NCBI RefSeq assembly: GCF_002205635.1
Contig: NZ_NISJ01000002.1
Location: 248,001 to 312,000 of the forward strand
Length of the DNA: 64,000 nucleotides
Origin: Sphingopyxis witflariensis
GTDB lineage: Bacteria > Pseudomonadota > Alphaproteobacteria > Sphingomonadales > Sphingomonadaceae
Direction: 5' to 3'
The position numbers and the translations under genes are program-made. Shown piece after piece: positions 25,220 through 34,025 of the stretch (the first letter of the stretch is position 1; each line of letters begins with the position of its first letter). A model generated the notes under the pieces. It was not told the DNA's origin, did no database searches, and saw only the letters and a program-made list of their open reading frames with translations.

Positions 25220-26104
25220 ATGCGCGCATTTTTGCCGGCCGCGCTCGCCGGCCTGGTTACGCTAAGCTACGGGATTCCCCAAGTTTCGGCGATGCAGGCG
25301 CCCCCGCCTGCAGCCGCCGCAACCAACCCTTTCAGCTATGCCGACATCGCCGATCTGGCCACCAGCGCACCCATGGTATTACACGCCAGCATCTATAAGG
25401 CCGCGCCGCTCAAGCCGGAACAGGCCCCCGGCGTGGCGGCCGGTCGGGCACGATTCTACATCGAAGCAGACGTCATCAGCCTGATTCGCGGAGCCGGACC
25501 GCTCGCCGCGCGCATCTCCTATCTCGTCGACCTGCCGCTCGACGCCAGGGGCAAGCCGGTGAAGCTCAAAAAGAAGCAGCCGGTCCTGCTCTTTGCCCGT
25601 CCGGTCGCGGGGACGAGCGCGGGAAACAACAGCACCAGCAGCGTCCGCCTGGTCGCCCCCGATGCCCAGCTTCCCTGGGATCCGGCAACCGACGCGCAGC
25701 TACGCGCGATCCTGACCGAACTGGTCAAGCCGGGCGCTCCGCCGGCGATCACCGGCATCGCCAACGGCTTTCACGTCCCCGGCACCTTGCCCGGTGAGGG
25801 CGAGACGCAATTGTTCCTCGATACCAAAACCGGCGAACCGGTGTCGCTGACCATCCTGACCGCTGCCGATGGGTCGCGCCGCTGGGCCGCGGCGTTCGGC
25901 GAAATCGTCGACGGATCGGCCGCGGTTCCGGCGCGGAATACGCTCGCCTGGTATCGCCTCGCCTGCGGCCTGCCGCGCCAGCTGCCGCTCAACAAACTGG
26001 CGGGCACCGCGCCCGAGGACCGGCGCAAGGCGGCGTCGGACTATGGCGTCGTGCTGGGCGCACTCGGCGATTGCACGCGGACCCGCAAGCCACCGGTGAA
26101 CTAA
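25220..26104 (+). CDS. Exported hypothetical protein
   Basis: 294 residues. Residues 1-23 are a signal peptide (MRAFLPAALAGLVTLSYGIPQVSA). The mature part is predicted soluble with beta-rich segments (ARFYIEADVISLIRGAGPLAARISYLVDLP, KKKQPVLLFARPV) and two late Cys. I recognise no named domain. ATG 25220 is preferred over 25199 because the signal peptide follows it directly. It is divergent from tonB and 109 bp before hom. Confidence 0.8.
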   Translation: MRAFLPAALAGLVTLSYGIPQVSAMQAPPPAAAATNPFSYADIADLATSAPMVLHASIYKAAPLKPEQAPGVAAGRARFYIEADVISLIRGAGPLAARISYLVDLPLDARGKPVKLKKKQPVLLFARPVAGTSAGNNSTSSVRLVAPDAQLPWDPATDAQLRAILTELVKPGAPPAITGIANGFHVPGTLPGEGETQLFLDTKTGEPVSLTILTAADGSRRWAAAFGEIVDGSAAVPARNTLAWYRLACGLPRQLPLNKLAGTAPEDRRKAASDYGVVLGALGDCTRTRKPPVN

Positions 26105-26213
26105 CGAGGTGAACTAGCGATACGCGCACTGCGGGCTTGTTTCCGGCCCAAAAGCCGATAGGGCGCTGCCACCGGCGGGGATCGGCCCGCGTCTATATAT
26201 ATGGAGTGTCCGC

Positions 26214-27533
26214 ATGTCTCCCCACCCCGCCCCCACCGCCCCCCGGCCGCCCCTGCGCGTGGCGCTTGCCGGAATTGGCGTCGTCGGCGGCGGCGTGGTG
26301 CGCTTGCTCGAGGCGAACCGCGACCTGATCGCGCGCCGCGCCGGGCGGGCGATCGAGATCGTCGCACTGTCGGCGCGCGACCGCCACAAGGATCGCGGCA
26401 TCGACCTGTCGGCCTATCGCTGGGAAGATGACATGGCGGCGCTCGTCGCAGCCGATGACGTCGATGTCGTCGTCGAGATGATCGGCGGCGCCGACGGCCC
26501 CGCGCTCACCCTCGCGCGCCAGACGCTCGGCGCGGGCAAGGCGCTCGTGACCGCCAACAAGGCGATGATCGCGCACCACGGCCTCGACCTCGCGCGGCTC
26601 GCCGAAAGCACCGACACCCCGCTGAAATATGAAGCCGCGGTCGCGGGCGGCATCCCGGTGATCAAGGCGATCCGCGAAGGCGCGTCGGCGAACGAGATCG
26701 CGCGCGTCTATGGCATTCTCAACGGCACCTGCAATTATATCCTGACGCTGATGGAGCGTGAAGGCGCGGGCTTTGCCGAGGCACTCGCCGCCGCGCAGGC
26801 CGAAGGCTATGCCGAAGCCGACCCGACCTTCGATGTCGACGGCATCGACGCCGCGCATAAATTGTCGATCCTCGCCTCGCTCTGTTTCGGAACCAAGCTC
26901 GACATCGGCGCGGTCACCGCGAACGGCATTCGCAACATCATCGCCGCCGACATTCGCGAGGCCGAGGCGCTGGGCCACCGCGTCCGCCTGATCGGCATGG
27001 CCGAACGCGACGAAGCCGGCCTGTCGCAGCATGTCCAGCCGTGCCTCGTCCCCGCCGACCATCCGCTCGCTTATGTCCCCGGCGCACTCAACGCCGTCGT
27101 TGCCGAGGGCAATTTCGTCGGCCGTCTGTTCTTCGAGGGCGCGGGCGCGGGCGCGGGGCCGACAGCCTCTGCCATCGTCGCCGACATCATCGACATCGCG
27201 CGCGACGAATATGGCCCCGCCTTTGCGATGCCGGTCGATGCCCTCGATCAGGCGCCGGTTGCCGATGCCGGCGCGCGCGTCGGCAAACATTATGTCCGCC
27301 TGATCGTCGAGGACCGGATCGGCGTGCTGGCCGAAATCGCGACCGCAATGCGCGATGCCGACGTGTCGATCGAAAGCTTCATCCAGCGCGGCAACGGAAC
27401 CGAAGGCGGTGTGGTCATCGCGCTGGTCACTCACGAAGGTCCGGCGCGCGCGATTCACGCCGCGCTGGCGATCCTCGCGGCGTCGGACCATGTTATCGGC
27501 ACCCCGATGCACATGCCGATCCTGGCGCTCTAG
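26214..27533 (+). CDS. hom: Homoserine dehydrogenase
   Basis: 439 residues. N-terminal Rossmann fold with GIGVVGGGVV, the TANKAMIA segment, the catalytic domain with EAAVAGGIPVIKAIREG and GILNGTCNYILTLM, AEADPTFDVDGIDAAHKLSILA carrying catalytic Asp/Lys, and a C-terminal ACT domain (about 355-435, YVRLIVEDRIGVLAEIATAM) for feedback control by threonine. It reduces aspartate semialdehyde to homoserine in the Thr/Met/Ile pathway. Its end overlaps the convergent 27530 gene by 4 bp. Confidence 0.96.
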   Translation: MSPHPAPTAPRPPLRVALAGIGVVGGGVVRLLEANRDLIARRAGRAIEIVALSARDRHKDRGIDLSAYRWEDDMAALVAADDVDVVVEMIGGADGPALTLARQTLGAGKALVTANKAMIAHHGLDLARLAESTDTPLKYEAAVAGGIPVIKAIREGASANEIARVYGILNGTCNYILTLMEREGAGFAEALAAAQAEGYAEADPTFDVDGIDAAHKLSILASLCFGTKLDIGAVTANGIRNIIAADIREAEALGHRVRLIGMAERDEAGLSQHVQPCLVPADHPLAYVPGALNAVVAEGNFVGRLFFEGAGAGAGPTASAIVADIIDIARDEYGPAFAMPVDALDQAPVADAGARVGKHYVRLIVEDRIGVLAEIATAMRDADVSIESFIQRGNGTEGGVVIALVTHEGPARAIHAALAILAASDHVIGTPMHMPILAL

Positions 27534-27997
27534 GGCTCAGGCTCATCAGGCGCGGCGGGTTCGCCGGTTTCGGGGTCGGTCGCACGCTTCGCCATTTCGT
27601 ATAATGCATTATATTCGGGGCCGGGCTTTGCCCTCCCGCCGAACGAGACCCAATTATAGGGCAGCTTGTCCCCGATAACTCCCTGCGCCTCGGCGCGCGG
27701 AATCTGAGGCTTGGTCGATCGTCCGACGCCCGCAATCGCGCGCAATTCGGGTGACAGGCGGTGGCGTTCGGTATCGCTGCCGCACACCGTGATCGATCCA
27801 TCCTCGGCGGGTTTGCAGCGGCGGATCGGGTCGACCATCTCTTTTGCGTTGGCGGCGGCGGTTTCGGCGTTGCGCGGCGGCGGAGGCGCCGGCGGCCCCT
27901 GAACCTGCGCTCCGGCTGTCACGGTCATGACACAGGCGAGAGCAAAGGCAGCACCGTAACGGGCGAAGCATCCTCGACAAGCGGTGCGACCGGCCAT
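27530..27997 (-). CDS. Exported hypothetical protein
   Basis: 155 residues with an N-terminal signal peptide (about 1-30, FALACVMTVTAGAQ) and a Pro/Ala-rich linker. The mature part includes CKPAEDGSITVCGSDTERHRLSPELRA, where two Cys frame a short loop, a pattern seen in small conserved sphingomonad secreted proteins. No known function. Convergent with hom (4-bp overlap) and 59 bp from the divergent glpX. Confidence 0.75.
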   Translation of the reverse strand: MAGRTACRGCFARYGAAFALACVMTVTAGAQVQGPPAPPPPRNAETAAANAKEMVDPIRRCKPAEDGSITVCGSDTERHRLSPELRAIAGVGRSTKPQIPRAEAQGVIGDKLPYNWVSFGGRAKPGPEYNALYEMAKRATDPETGEPAAPDEPEP

Positions 27998-28056
27998 ATG
28001 GCGCGCACAATGCCCGACCCGGGCGACAAGGCAAGAAGAAAGACGGAGATCATCGG

Positions 28057-29025
28057 ATGACGAACAGCAGCAACCTCGACCGCGTGCTCGTGCTCGAAAT
28101 GGTGCGCGTCACCGAAGCGGCGGCGATCGCCGCTGCCAAGCTGATCGGGCGCGGCAATGAAAAGGCCGCCGATGCGGCCGCGGTCGAAGCGATGCGCACC
28201 GCGTTCAACACGCTTTATATGGACGGCACCATCGTCATCGGCGAAGGCGAGCGCGACGAGGCGCCGATGCTCTATATTGGCGAAAAGGTCGGCAACGCGC
28301 CGGGCAAGGGCCCGAAGATCGACATCGCGGTCGATCCGCTGGAAGGCACGACGATCACCGCCAAGGCCGGCCCCAACGCGCTCGCCGTACTCGCGATCGC
28401 CGAAGAAGGTTGCCTGCTCAACGCCCCCGACGTCTATATGGACAAGCTCGCGGTCGGCCCCGGCTATTCGCCGAACATCGTCAATTTCGACAATAGCGTC
28501 GCGCAGAATGTCGCAGCGGTGGCGAAAGAAAAGGGCTGCGGCCCCGAAGACATCATGGTGTGCGTGCTCGACCGCCCGCGTCACGAAGCGATCATCACCG
28601 AATTGCGCCGCATCGGCTGCGGCGTCGCGCTGATCCCCGACGGCGACGTCGCCGGGGTGATCGCGACGACCAATCCCGAAACCAATGTCGATATTTATAT
28701 GGGCAGCGGCGGCGCCCCCGAGGGCGTGCTGGCTGCTGCGGCGCTGCGCTGCGTCGGCGGCCAGTTCAAGGGCCGCTTGCTGTTCCGCAACGACGACGAA
28801 CGCAAGCGCGCAGCCAAATGGGGGGTCGAGGATCTCGACCGCGTCTATGACCTCGAAGACCTCGCCAAGGGTGACGTGATCTTCGCCGCAACCGGCGTCA
28901 CCGACGGATCGCTGCTGCGCGGGGTCAAGCACCGCCGCGACGGCGTGATGACCACCGAGACGGTCGTGATGCGCGCTTCGTCGGGCACGGTGCGCTGGGT
29001 GAAGGGCGAGCATCGGGCGGCGTAA
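28057..29025 (+). CDS. glpX: Class II fructose-1,6-bisphosphatase
   Basis: 322 residues, the usual length. Metal-site motifs: VIGEGERDEAPML (about 66-78) and the lithium-sensitive phosphatase motif DPLEGTT (about 94-100), then CVLDRPRHEAIITELRRIG and MGSGGAPEGVLAAAALRC. It converts fructose 1,6-bisphosphate to fructose 6-phosphate in gluconeogenesis. In sphingomonads it typically lies beside hom and recJ, as here. Confidence 0.95.
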   Translation: MTNSSNLDRVLVLEMVRVTEAAAIAAAKLIGRGNEKAADAAAVEAMRTAFNTLYMDGTIVIGEGERDEAPMLYIGEKVGNAPGKGPKIDIAVDPLEGTTITAKAGPNALAVLAIAEEGCLLNAPDVYMDKLAVGPGYSPNIVNFDNSVAQNVAAVAKEKGCGPEDIMVCVLDRPRHEAIITELRRIGCGVALIPDGDVAGVIATTNPETNVDIYMGSGGAPEGVLAAAALRCVGGQFKGRLLFRNDDERKRAAKWGVEDLDRVYDLEDLAKGDVIFAATGVTDGSLLRGVKHRRDGVMTTETVVMRASSGTVRWVKGEHRAA

Positions 29026-29060
29026 GGCGCGTTCGGGCGGGTGGCGGTCGAAATCAGCTG

Positions 29061-29143
29061 TTCCCCAGCGAAAGCCGGGGGCAGAGCGCCACCAACTGAC
29101 GCCTGCTCTGTAATGCTCTGGGCCCCGGCTTTCGCCGGGGAAC
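29061..29143. repeat. Inverted repeat element, arms of about 20 bp
   Basis: TTCCCCAGCGAAAGCCGGGG at 29061-29080 pairs with CCCCGGCTTTCGCCGGGGAA at 29123-29142 across a 42-bp spacer. One of three hairpin-forming repeats between glpX and the flavodoxin gene; sequences of this kind recur in sphingomonad intergenic regions. Confidence 0.75.
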
Positions 29144-29180
29144 GGGAATGGCCGTAAGCGACCAGTTGCGGCCATTCGAT

Positions 29181-29312
29181 CCTCCCTGTGCCGCAGGCAT
29201 GGGGAGGTGGCAGCCCGAAGGGCTGACGGAGGGGCTATGGGCGCTGACGTCGCTGCCCCTCCACCACCGCCTGCGGCGGCGGTCCCCCTCCCCATCGCTG
29301 CGCGACAGGGAG
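29181..29312. repeat. Inverted repeat element with CCTCCCTGT ends
   Basis: Begins CCTCCCTGTGCC and ends GCGACAGGGAGG, with further nested complementary blocks (GGGGAGGTGG / CCCCCTCCCC and CGCCTGCGGCGGCGG). About 130 bp, palindromic overall, consistent with a miniature intergenic repeat. Confidence 0.7.
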
Positions 29313-29358
29313 GATCTTTATGTCCGCTTCCCACCCCAATTCAGACACTCCACTCTTC

Positions 29359-29431
29359 GTCACCCCGGACTTGATCCGGGATCCATGGCAGTCCTCGCCT
29401 TCTGGCCCCCGGATCAAGTCCGGGGTGACGA
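29359..29431. repeat. REP-like palindrome (CGTCACCCCGGACTTGATCC type)
   Basis: CGTCACCCCGGACTTGATCC at the left pairs with GGATCAAGTCCGGGGTGACG at the right around a spacer of roughly 30 bp. This sequence is a well-known abundant repeat of alphaproteobacterial genomes. Located 10 bp from the stop of the flavodoxin-like gene, where it can act as a terminator. Confidence 0.85.
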
Positions 29432-29441
29432 GAAATAGGAG

Positions 29442-29933
29442 TCAGAAAATTCCGGCAGCCAGCCCCTCAACCAGCGCGGCGCCCAGATCGCGCGCTTCGG
29501 TCAGGCGGTCTTGCGCGATCCTTTTCAGCGCGAGGATCGCTTCGGGGGTCTGTGCGTCGGTGTTGACGATCATATGGTCCGCTACGCGTTTCAGCCGCCA
29601 GCCGGTGGCGATGCGGTCGAGTTGGCGTTGGGCATTTTCGCCGTCGGATCCGGCGCAGATAATCGTCGCATAGGGGCGCCCCTCGATCCGGCCGAGGCAG
29701 GGATAATAGCAGCGGTCGAACATCTCCTTCATCGCGCCCGACAGGGCAGCGAGATTTTCGGGGCCGACGAAGAGATAGGCGCCTGCCGCCAGCAACATTT
29801 CTGGAGTGACATCGTCGGCGGCGGCGAGCCGCGCCGAATCGCCGCCGCCCGCCGCGGCGACTTCGGCGAGCGCACGGCTGCCGCCGGTGCGGCTGTGCCA
29901 TATGATCAGCAGCGTGGGTGGGGTTTCGTCCAT
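29442..29933 (-). CDS. Flavodoxin / NADPH-dependent FMN reductase-like protein
   Basis: 163 residues with the flavodoxin-like fold: LLIIWHSRTGGSRALAEVAA is the phosphate-binding first loop, YLFVGPENLAALSGAMKEMFDR and YATIICAGSDGENA are the isoalloxazine-side loops. Probably binds FMN and passes electrons or reduces small molecules; the exact partner is unknown. It reads away from the sulfatase gene. Confidence 0.82.
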   Translation of the reverse strand: MDETPPTLLIIWHSRTGGSRALAEVAAAGGGDSARLAAADDVTPEMLLAAGAYLFVGPENLAALSGAMKEMFDRCYYPCLGRIEGRPYATIICAGSDGENAQRQLDRIATGWRLKRVADHMIVNTDAQTPEAILALKRIAQDRLTEARDLGAALVEGLAAGIF

Positions 29934-29996
29934 AGCTGATGCTTGCCAAGCAGGGACGTCCGGCGCAAGCTACCCCGAAATTTGGGGGAGAATGAT

Positions 29997-31970
29997 ATGC
30001 GCCGTTTGACCGTCCTGTTGCTGGCGACCTGCCTGCCGCTCACTGCCCCCCTTCCCGCCAGCGCGCAGGATGCCGCGAGCGCGGCGACCCGCGCGGCGCA
30101 GGCCGAACTGGCGGCGCGCCTGCCGCTGGACGATCCGCGCGACATGGCGAATGTCATGCGCGGCAAGATCGCCGAGATCGCCGACGGGGTGATCCTGACC
30201 AAGGACGGCAAGACGGTGTGGGACCGGCGGCCCTATGCCTTCCTCGCCGCCGAGCGTGCGCCCGATACGGTCAATCCGTCGCTGTGGCGGCAGGCGCGGC
30301 TGAATGCGGTGCACGGATTGTTCGAGGTGGTGCCGGGGAAAATCTGGCAAATCCGCGGCTATGATATTTCGGTGATGACGATCATCCGTGGCAAGGCGGG
30401 ATGGATCGTCGTCGATCCCCTGCTGTCCGAAGAGGCTGCGGCGGCGGGATGGAAGCTGTTCGCCGACACGGTCGAGGCAAAGTCGGGCAAGCTGCCGATC
30501 AAGGCGGTGATCTTCAGCCACAGCCACAGCGACCATTTCGGTGGCGTCGGCGGCATCGTGACCCCCGAACGGGTGAAGCGCGAAAAAATCCGCATCATCG
30601 CGCCGCACGGCTTTTCCGAAGAAGCGACGTCGGAAAATGTCCTCGCGGGCGCAGCGATGGGCCGCCGTGCGCTCTATATGTTCGGGTCGATCCTCGCGCC
30701 CGGGCCGACCGGACAGGTCGACACCGGGCTGGGGCCGAAGCTGTCATCAGGCACCATCGGTTATATGGAACCGACCGAGACGGTGGGCGAAGGCGGCGGC
30801 ACGCTGACGATCGACGGGCTGGCGTTCGAATTTCTCGACGCCGGCGGGACCGAGGCGCCGTCGGAGTTCGTCTTTTACATCCCGGCCTATAAGGCGCTCC
30901 ACTCGACCGAGGTCGTCACCCATAATCTGCACAATGTGCTGACCTTGCGCGGGGCGCAGGTGCGCGATGCGCTGCGCTGGTCGAAGGTGATCGACGCGAC
31001 GCTGATGAAATGGGGCGGCAAGGCCGATGTCGTCATGGCGTCGCATCACTGGCCGACTTGGGGGGCGGGGGAGGTCAGCACCCTGCTGGCCAACCAGCGC
31101 GACGCCTATCGCTATGTCCACGACCGCACCCTGTTTCTCGCAAATCGCGGCGCGACCCTGCACGAACTTGCCGACCAGACGCCCGAAGCGCCGGTGCAGG
31201 GACGCGATTTCTCGACCCGCGGCTATTATGGCACGGTCAATCACGACATGAAGGCGACCTATCAGCGCTATTTCGGCTGGTGGGACGGCAATCCCGCCAA
31301 TTTCAACCCGCTGCCGCCCGAAGCCAGCGCGCCCAAATATGTCGCGCTTGCGGGCGGGGCCGACAAATTGCTCGCGGCGGGCAAAGCGGCGATTGCGGCG
31401 GGCGAGTATCGCTGGGCGGCTGAACTGCTGAACAAGCTGGTCTTCGCGCAGCCCGACAATCAGGATGGCCGCGCGGCGCTTGCCTCGGCCTATGACCAGC
31501 TTGGTTATCAGGCCGAGTCCGGCGCGTGGCGAAATTATTATCTCGCCGCCGCCGCCAGCCTGCGTGGCAATGCGGTCGAGAACATATCGGGCAATGGCCA
31601 GAGCCGATCATTCGTCAGCGCGATCCCGACCGGGGTGTTTTTCGATGCGCTCGCGACGCGCTTCGATGCGGCAAAGGGCGCGGCGGTCGCGGGGACTTTC
31701 CAGTTCGTGCTGCCCGACAGCAAGGAGAGCGTCGCGGTGGTCGTCGGCGGCGGGGTCGAGGTGCCGCGTTACGGCGTGACCGACGCCGCGCCAACCGCGA
31801 CGATCACGCTCAACCGCGCGACCCTCGACGATGTGATGCTGGGGCAGGCGCAATTCCCCGCGCTGATGCAGTCGGGGGCGATCAAGATCGATGGCGATCG
31901 CATGGCGTTCCTGTCATGGTTCGCTCTCCACCCGCCCGCCAACCCGCGTTTCAATGTGGTTGTCCCCTAG
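29997..31970 (+). CDS. Alkyl sulfatase, metallo-beta-lactamase fold (SdsA1/BDS1 type)
   Basis: 657 residues. Signal peptide 1-23 (PASA), so periplasmic. MBL domain with FSHSHSDHFGGVGG (HxHxDH zinc motif, about 174-187), E/H ligands in LHSTEVVTHNLHNVLTLRG and MASHHWPTWG. A helical dimerisation domain (about 415-520, YRWAAELLNKLVFAQPDNQDGRAALA) and a C-terminal SCP2-like domain follow. It cleaves sulfate from primary alkyl sulfates such as SDS. ATG 29997 follows GGGGGAG. Confidence 0.92.
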   Translation: MRRLTVLLLATCLPLTAPLPASAQDAASAATRAAQAELAARLPLDDPRDMANVMRGKIAEIADGVILTKDGKTVWDRRPYAFLAAERAPDTVNPSLWRQARLNAVHGLFEVVPGKIWQIRGYDISVMTIIRGKAGWIVVDPLLSEEAAAAGWKLFADTVEAKSGKLPIKAVIFSHSHSDHFGGVGGIVTPERVKREKIRIIAPHGFSEEATSENVLAGAAMGRRALYMFGSILAPGPTGQVDTGLGPKLSSGTIGYMEPTETVGEGGGTLTIDGLAFEFLDAGGTEAPSEFVFYIPAYKALHSTEVVTHNLHNVLTLRGAQVRDALRWSKVIDATLMKWGGKADVVMASHHWPTWGAGEVSTLLANQRDAYRYVHDRTLFLANRGATLHELADQTPEAPVQGRDFSTRGYYGTVNHDMKATYQRYFGWWDGNPANFNPLPPEASAPKYVALAGGADKLLAAGKAAIAAGEYRWAAELLNKLVFAQPDNQDGRAALASAYDQLGYQAESGAWRNYYLAAAASLRGNAVENISGNGQSRSFVSAIPTGVFFDALATRFDAAKGAAVAGTFQFVLPDSKESVAVVVGGGVEVPRYGVTDAAPTATITLNRATLDDVMLGQAQFPALMQSGAIKIDGDRMAFLSWFALHPPANPRFNVVVP

Positions 31971-31995
31971 GGGGGCAACCGACTAACAGAGGGTC

Positions 31996-32523
31996 ATGAC
32001 CGACACCGCCCCCGCGCCGACCGATCCCTTGGCTCATGACGCGATCAACGCCGCCGACGGGCTCGATCCGGTTAACCCGGCCTATACCCATGTGCTGCGC
32101 GCCGCGACGGCGCTCAACATGGTGCCGTTCGGGATCGCGGCGAGCGTTTTCGACTATATGCTGATCCGCCATATCGAGGGTCCCTATGGGCTGATCACCG
32201 CGCTGGCCTGGGCGCTCGCGATTTTCGCGATCGTCAGCTTCCCGGCGCGGCGCATGCAGCGTTGGGGGTACAAGATCGGCGAAGGCCAGCTGCGCGTCGC
32301 GCGCGGCTGGCTGTTCCGCACCGACACCATCGTCCCCTTTGTGCGCGTCCAGCATATCGATGTCGGTCAGGGACCGATCGAGCGCTGGTTCGGCCTGTCG
32401 CACCTGATCGTCCACACGTCGGGGACGCACAACAGCATGGTGACATTGCCCGGCCTCCACGCCGATCTGGCGGCCGCAATGCGCGAGACGATCCGCCGCC
32501 ATATCCAGACCGACTTCGCATGA
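31996..32523 (+). CDS. PH-domain membrane protein, YdbS-like
   Basis: 175 residues. Two membrane helices (about 35-75, MVPFGIAASVFDYML and ITALAWALAIFAIVSF) are followed by a bacterial PH (bPH2) domain: YKIGEGQLRVARGWLFRTDTIVPFVRVQHIDVGQGPIERWFGLSHL in part. Its stop overlaps the next gene's start (ATGA). YdbS/YdbT pairs are membrane proteins of unclear role, linked in Firmicutes to bacteriocin resistance. Confidence 0.88.
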   Translation: MTDTAPAPTDPLAHDAINAADGLDPVNPAYTHVLRAATALNMVPFGIAASVFDYMLIRHIEGPYGLITALAWALAIFAIVSFPARRMQRWGYKIGEGQLRVARGWLFRTDTIVPFVRVQHIDVGQGPIERWFGLSHLIVHTSGTHNSMVTLPGLHADLAAAMRETIRRHIQTDFA

Positions 32524-34025
32524 GCGAAGCCGACATGTCTGCCGTGCCCGCGGCCGTCGAGCCCGAGTGGCAGCGGCTGCACCCCGCAACGCTCGCGCTG
32601 GCGATCGTCAGGCTCGGCCCGCGCTCGCTCAACTTCGTGCCCGCGCTCGCCGCCATCGGCTTTGCGGGCAAATGGGCCTATGTCGTCCCGGCGCTGCTCG
32701 CCTTTCTGCTCTTCTCGCTGGTCACCGCATGGCTCCAATGGCTGCGCTTCCGCTTTGCAGTAAGCGCGAATGAAGTGGTGATCGAAAGCGGCGTGCTGTC
32801 GCGCCAGCACCGCACCATCCCCTTCGACCGCATCCAGGACGTCGGCATCGAACAGGGGCTCGTCGCGCGCGCGCTCGGCATCGCCAAGGTCGGGTTCGAA
32901 ACTGGCGCGGGCGGGCAGGAGAATGACGCCGACCTCGACGCGATCGGGCTCGACGCGGCGCAGGCGCTGCGCACGACGATCCGCGCCCACCGCAGCGAGG
33001 CGGTTGCTCCGGTGGCGGAGACCGAAACATCGGTTGCCGAAGACCGGCTGCTCTTTGCGATGACCCCGCACCAGTTGCTCGTCGCGGGGCTGTTCAATTT
33101 CTCGCTTGCCGCGCTCGCGGTGGTCGGCGCGGGCATGCAGCTGTTCGACAATTTCCTGCCCTTCGATTTCAACACCTTCAACCCAGCCGACTGGATCGAC
33201 ATCGCCGAGGATTATGGCCTCGACCAATGGGTGCTAGCACATCGCTGGGTCGCGGGGGTCGGCGCGGCCGTCTCGCTGCTCTTCATCGGCTTTGCGAGCG
33301 GGATCATCCTGATGCTCTTCGCCAACTGGAACTTCCGCCTGACCCGCGAACCGCGCGCGCTACGCCGGACGCGCGGGCTGACGACGCGTACCGACGTCGC
33401 GGTGCCGGTCCGCCGGGTGCAGGCGGCGATCCTCGTCACCGGCTGGTTCCGCAAGCGTTTCGGCTGGCACGAGCTGCGCCTGCAAAGCCTCGCCAGCGAC
33501 GGCGGGAAGGAGCGCGACCATCAGGTCGTGCCCTTCGCGCGGTTGGACGCAATCGACCAGGTGCTCGCCGAGGTGGCGATTGCGCGGCCGGACGATGCGC
33601 AACCGTGGCAGCGCAGCCACGGCATCATCGCGCTCGGCGGATTGATCGGTGCGACTTTCGCCGCGACCGGCGGGCTGATCGCACTATCGCTCGGCGAACG
33701 CGCGGGTTGGCTCGGGCTCATCGCCGCGCTACCCATCGCGATCGCGGCGTTCTTCGGCGCACGCTTTCACCGCTGGACCGATCTGGGCGATAGTGTCGCG
33801 ATCCGCCGCGGCTTCTGGAAACCCAAAATGACCCTCCTCCCCCATGCATCGGTGCAAAGCGTCGACCTCAAGACCGACTTCATCCTCCGGCCGCTCGGGC
33901 TCGGAACGCTTGTGTTCGGGGTTCCCGGCGGCAGCGCGCTCGCGGCGCATGAAATTCCTGCAATTCCGATCAGCGTCGCGCAAGACTTGCGCGACCGCAT
34001 CCTCGCCGCCGGAGCGCGGCGATGA
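32520..34025 (+). CDS. PH-domain membrane protein, YdbT-like, three PH repeats
   Basis: 501 residues. Repeating units of helix pair plus bPH2 domain: FAVSANEVVIESGVLSRQHRTIPFDRIQDV (about 82-115), a central unit (LTREPRALRRTRGLTTRTDVAVPVRRVQ) and a C-terminal unit (DSVAIRRGFWKPKMTLLPHASVQSVDLK). About six membrane helices. It is coupled to the 31996 gene by a 4-bp overlap, and to recJ by another ATGA overlap, making a tight three-gene operon. Confidence 0.9.
   Translation: MSEADMSAVPAAVEPEWQRLHPATLALAIVRLGPRSLNFVPALAAIGFAGKWAYVVPALLAFLLFSLVTAWLQWLRFRFAVSANEVVIESGVLSRQHRTIPFDRIQDVGIEQGLVARALGIAKVGFETGAGGQENDADLDAIGLDAAQALRTTIRAHRSEAVAPVAETETSVAEDRLLFAMTPHQLLVAGLFNFSLAALAVVGAGMQLFDNFLPFDFNTFNPADWIDIAEDYGLDQWVLAHRWVAGVGAAVSLLFIGFASGIILMLFANWNFRLTREPRALRRTRGLTTRTDVAVPVRRVQAAILVTGWFRKRFGWHELRLQSLASDGGKERDHQVVPFARLDAIDQVLAEVAIARPDDAQPWQRSHGIIALGGLIGATFAATGGLIALSLGERAGWLGLIAALPIAIAAFFGARFHRWTDLGDSVAIRRGFWKPKMTLLPHASVQSVDLKTDFILRPLGLGTLVFGVPGGSALAAHEIPAIPISVAQDLRDRILAAGARR

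Noticed and set aside
26193..27512. 439-codon minus-strand frame
   Set aside because: Mirror of homoserine dehydrogenase, which has all family motifs on the plus strand.
27925..29334. 469-codon minus-strand frame
   Set aside because: Antisense to glpX and runs through palindromic repeats; no domain.
29061..29431. CRISPR array
   Set aside because: The repeats are three different palindromes without regular spacers; no array or cas gene was seen anywhere in the window.
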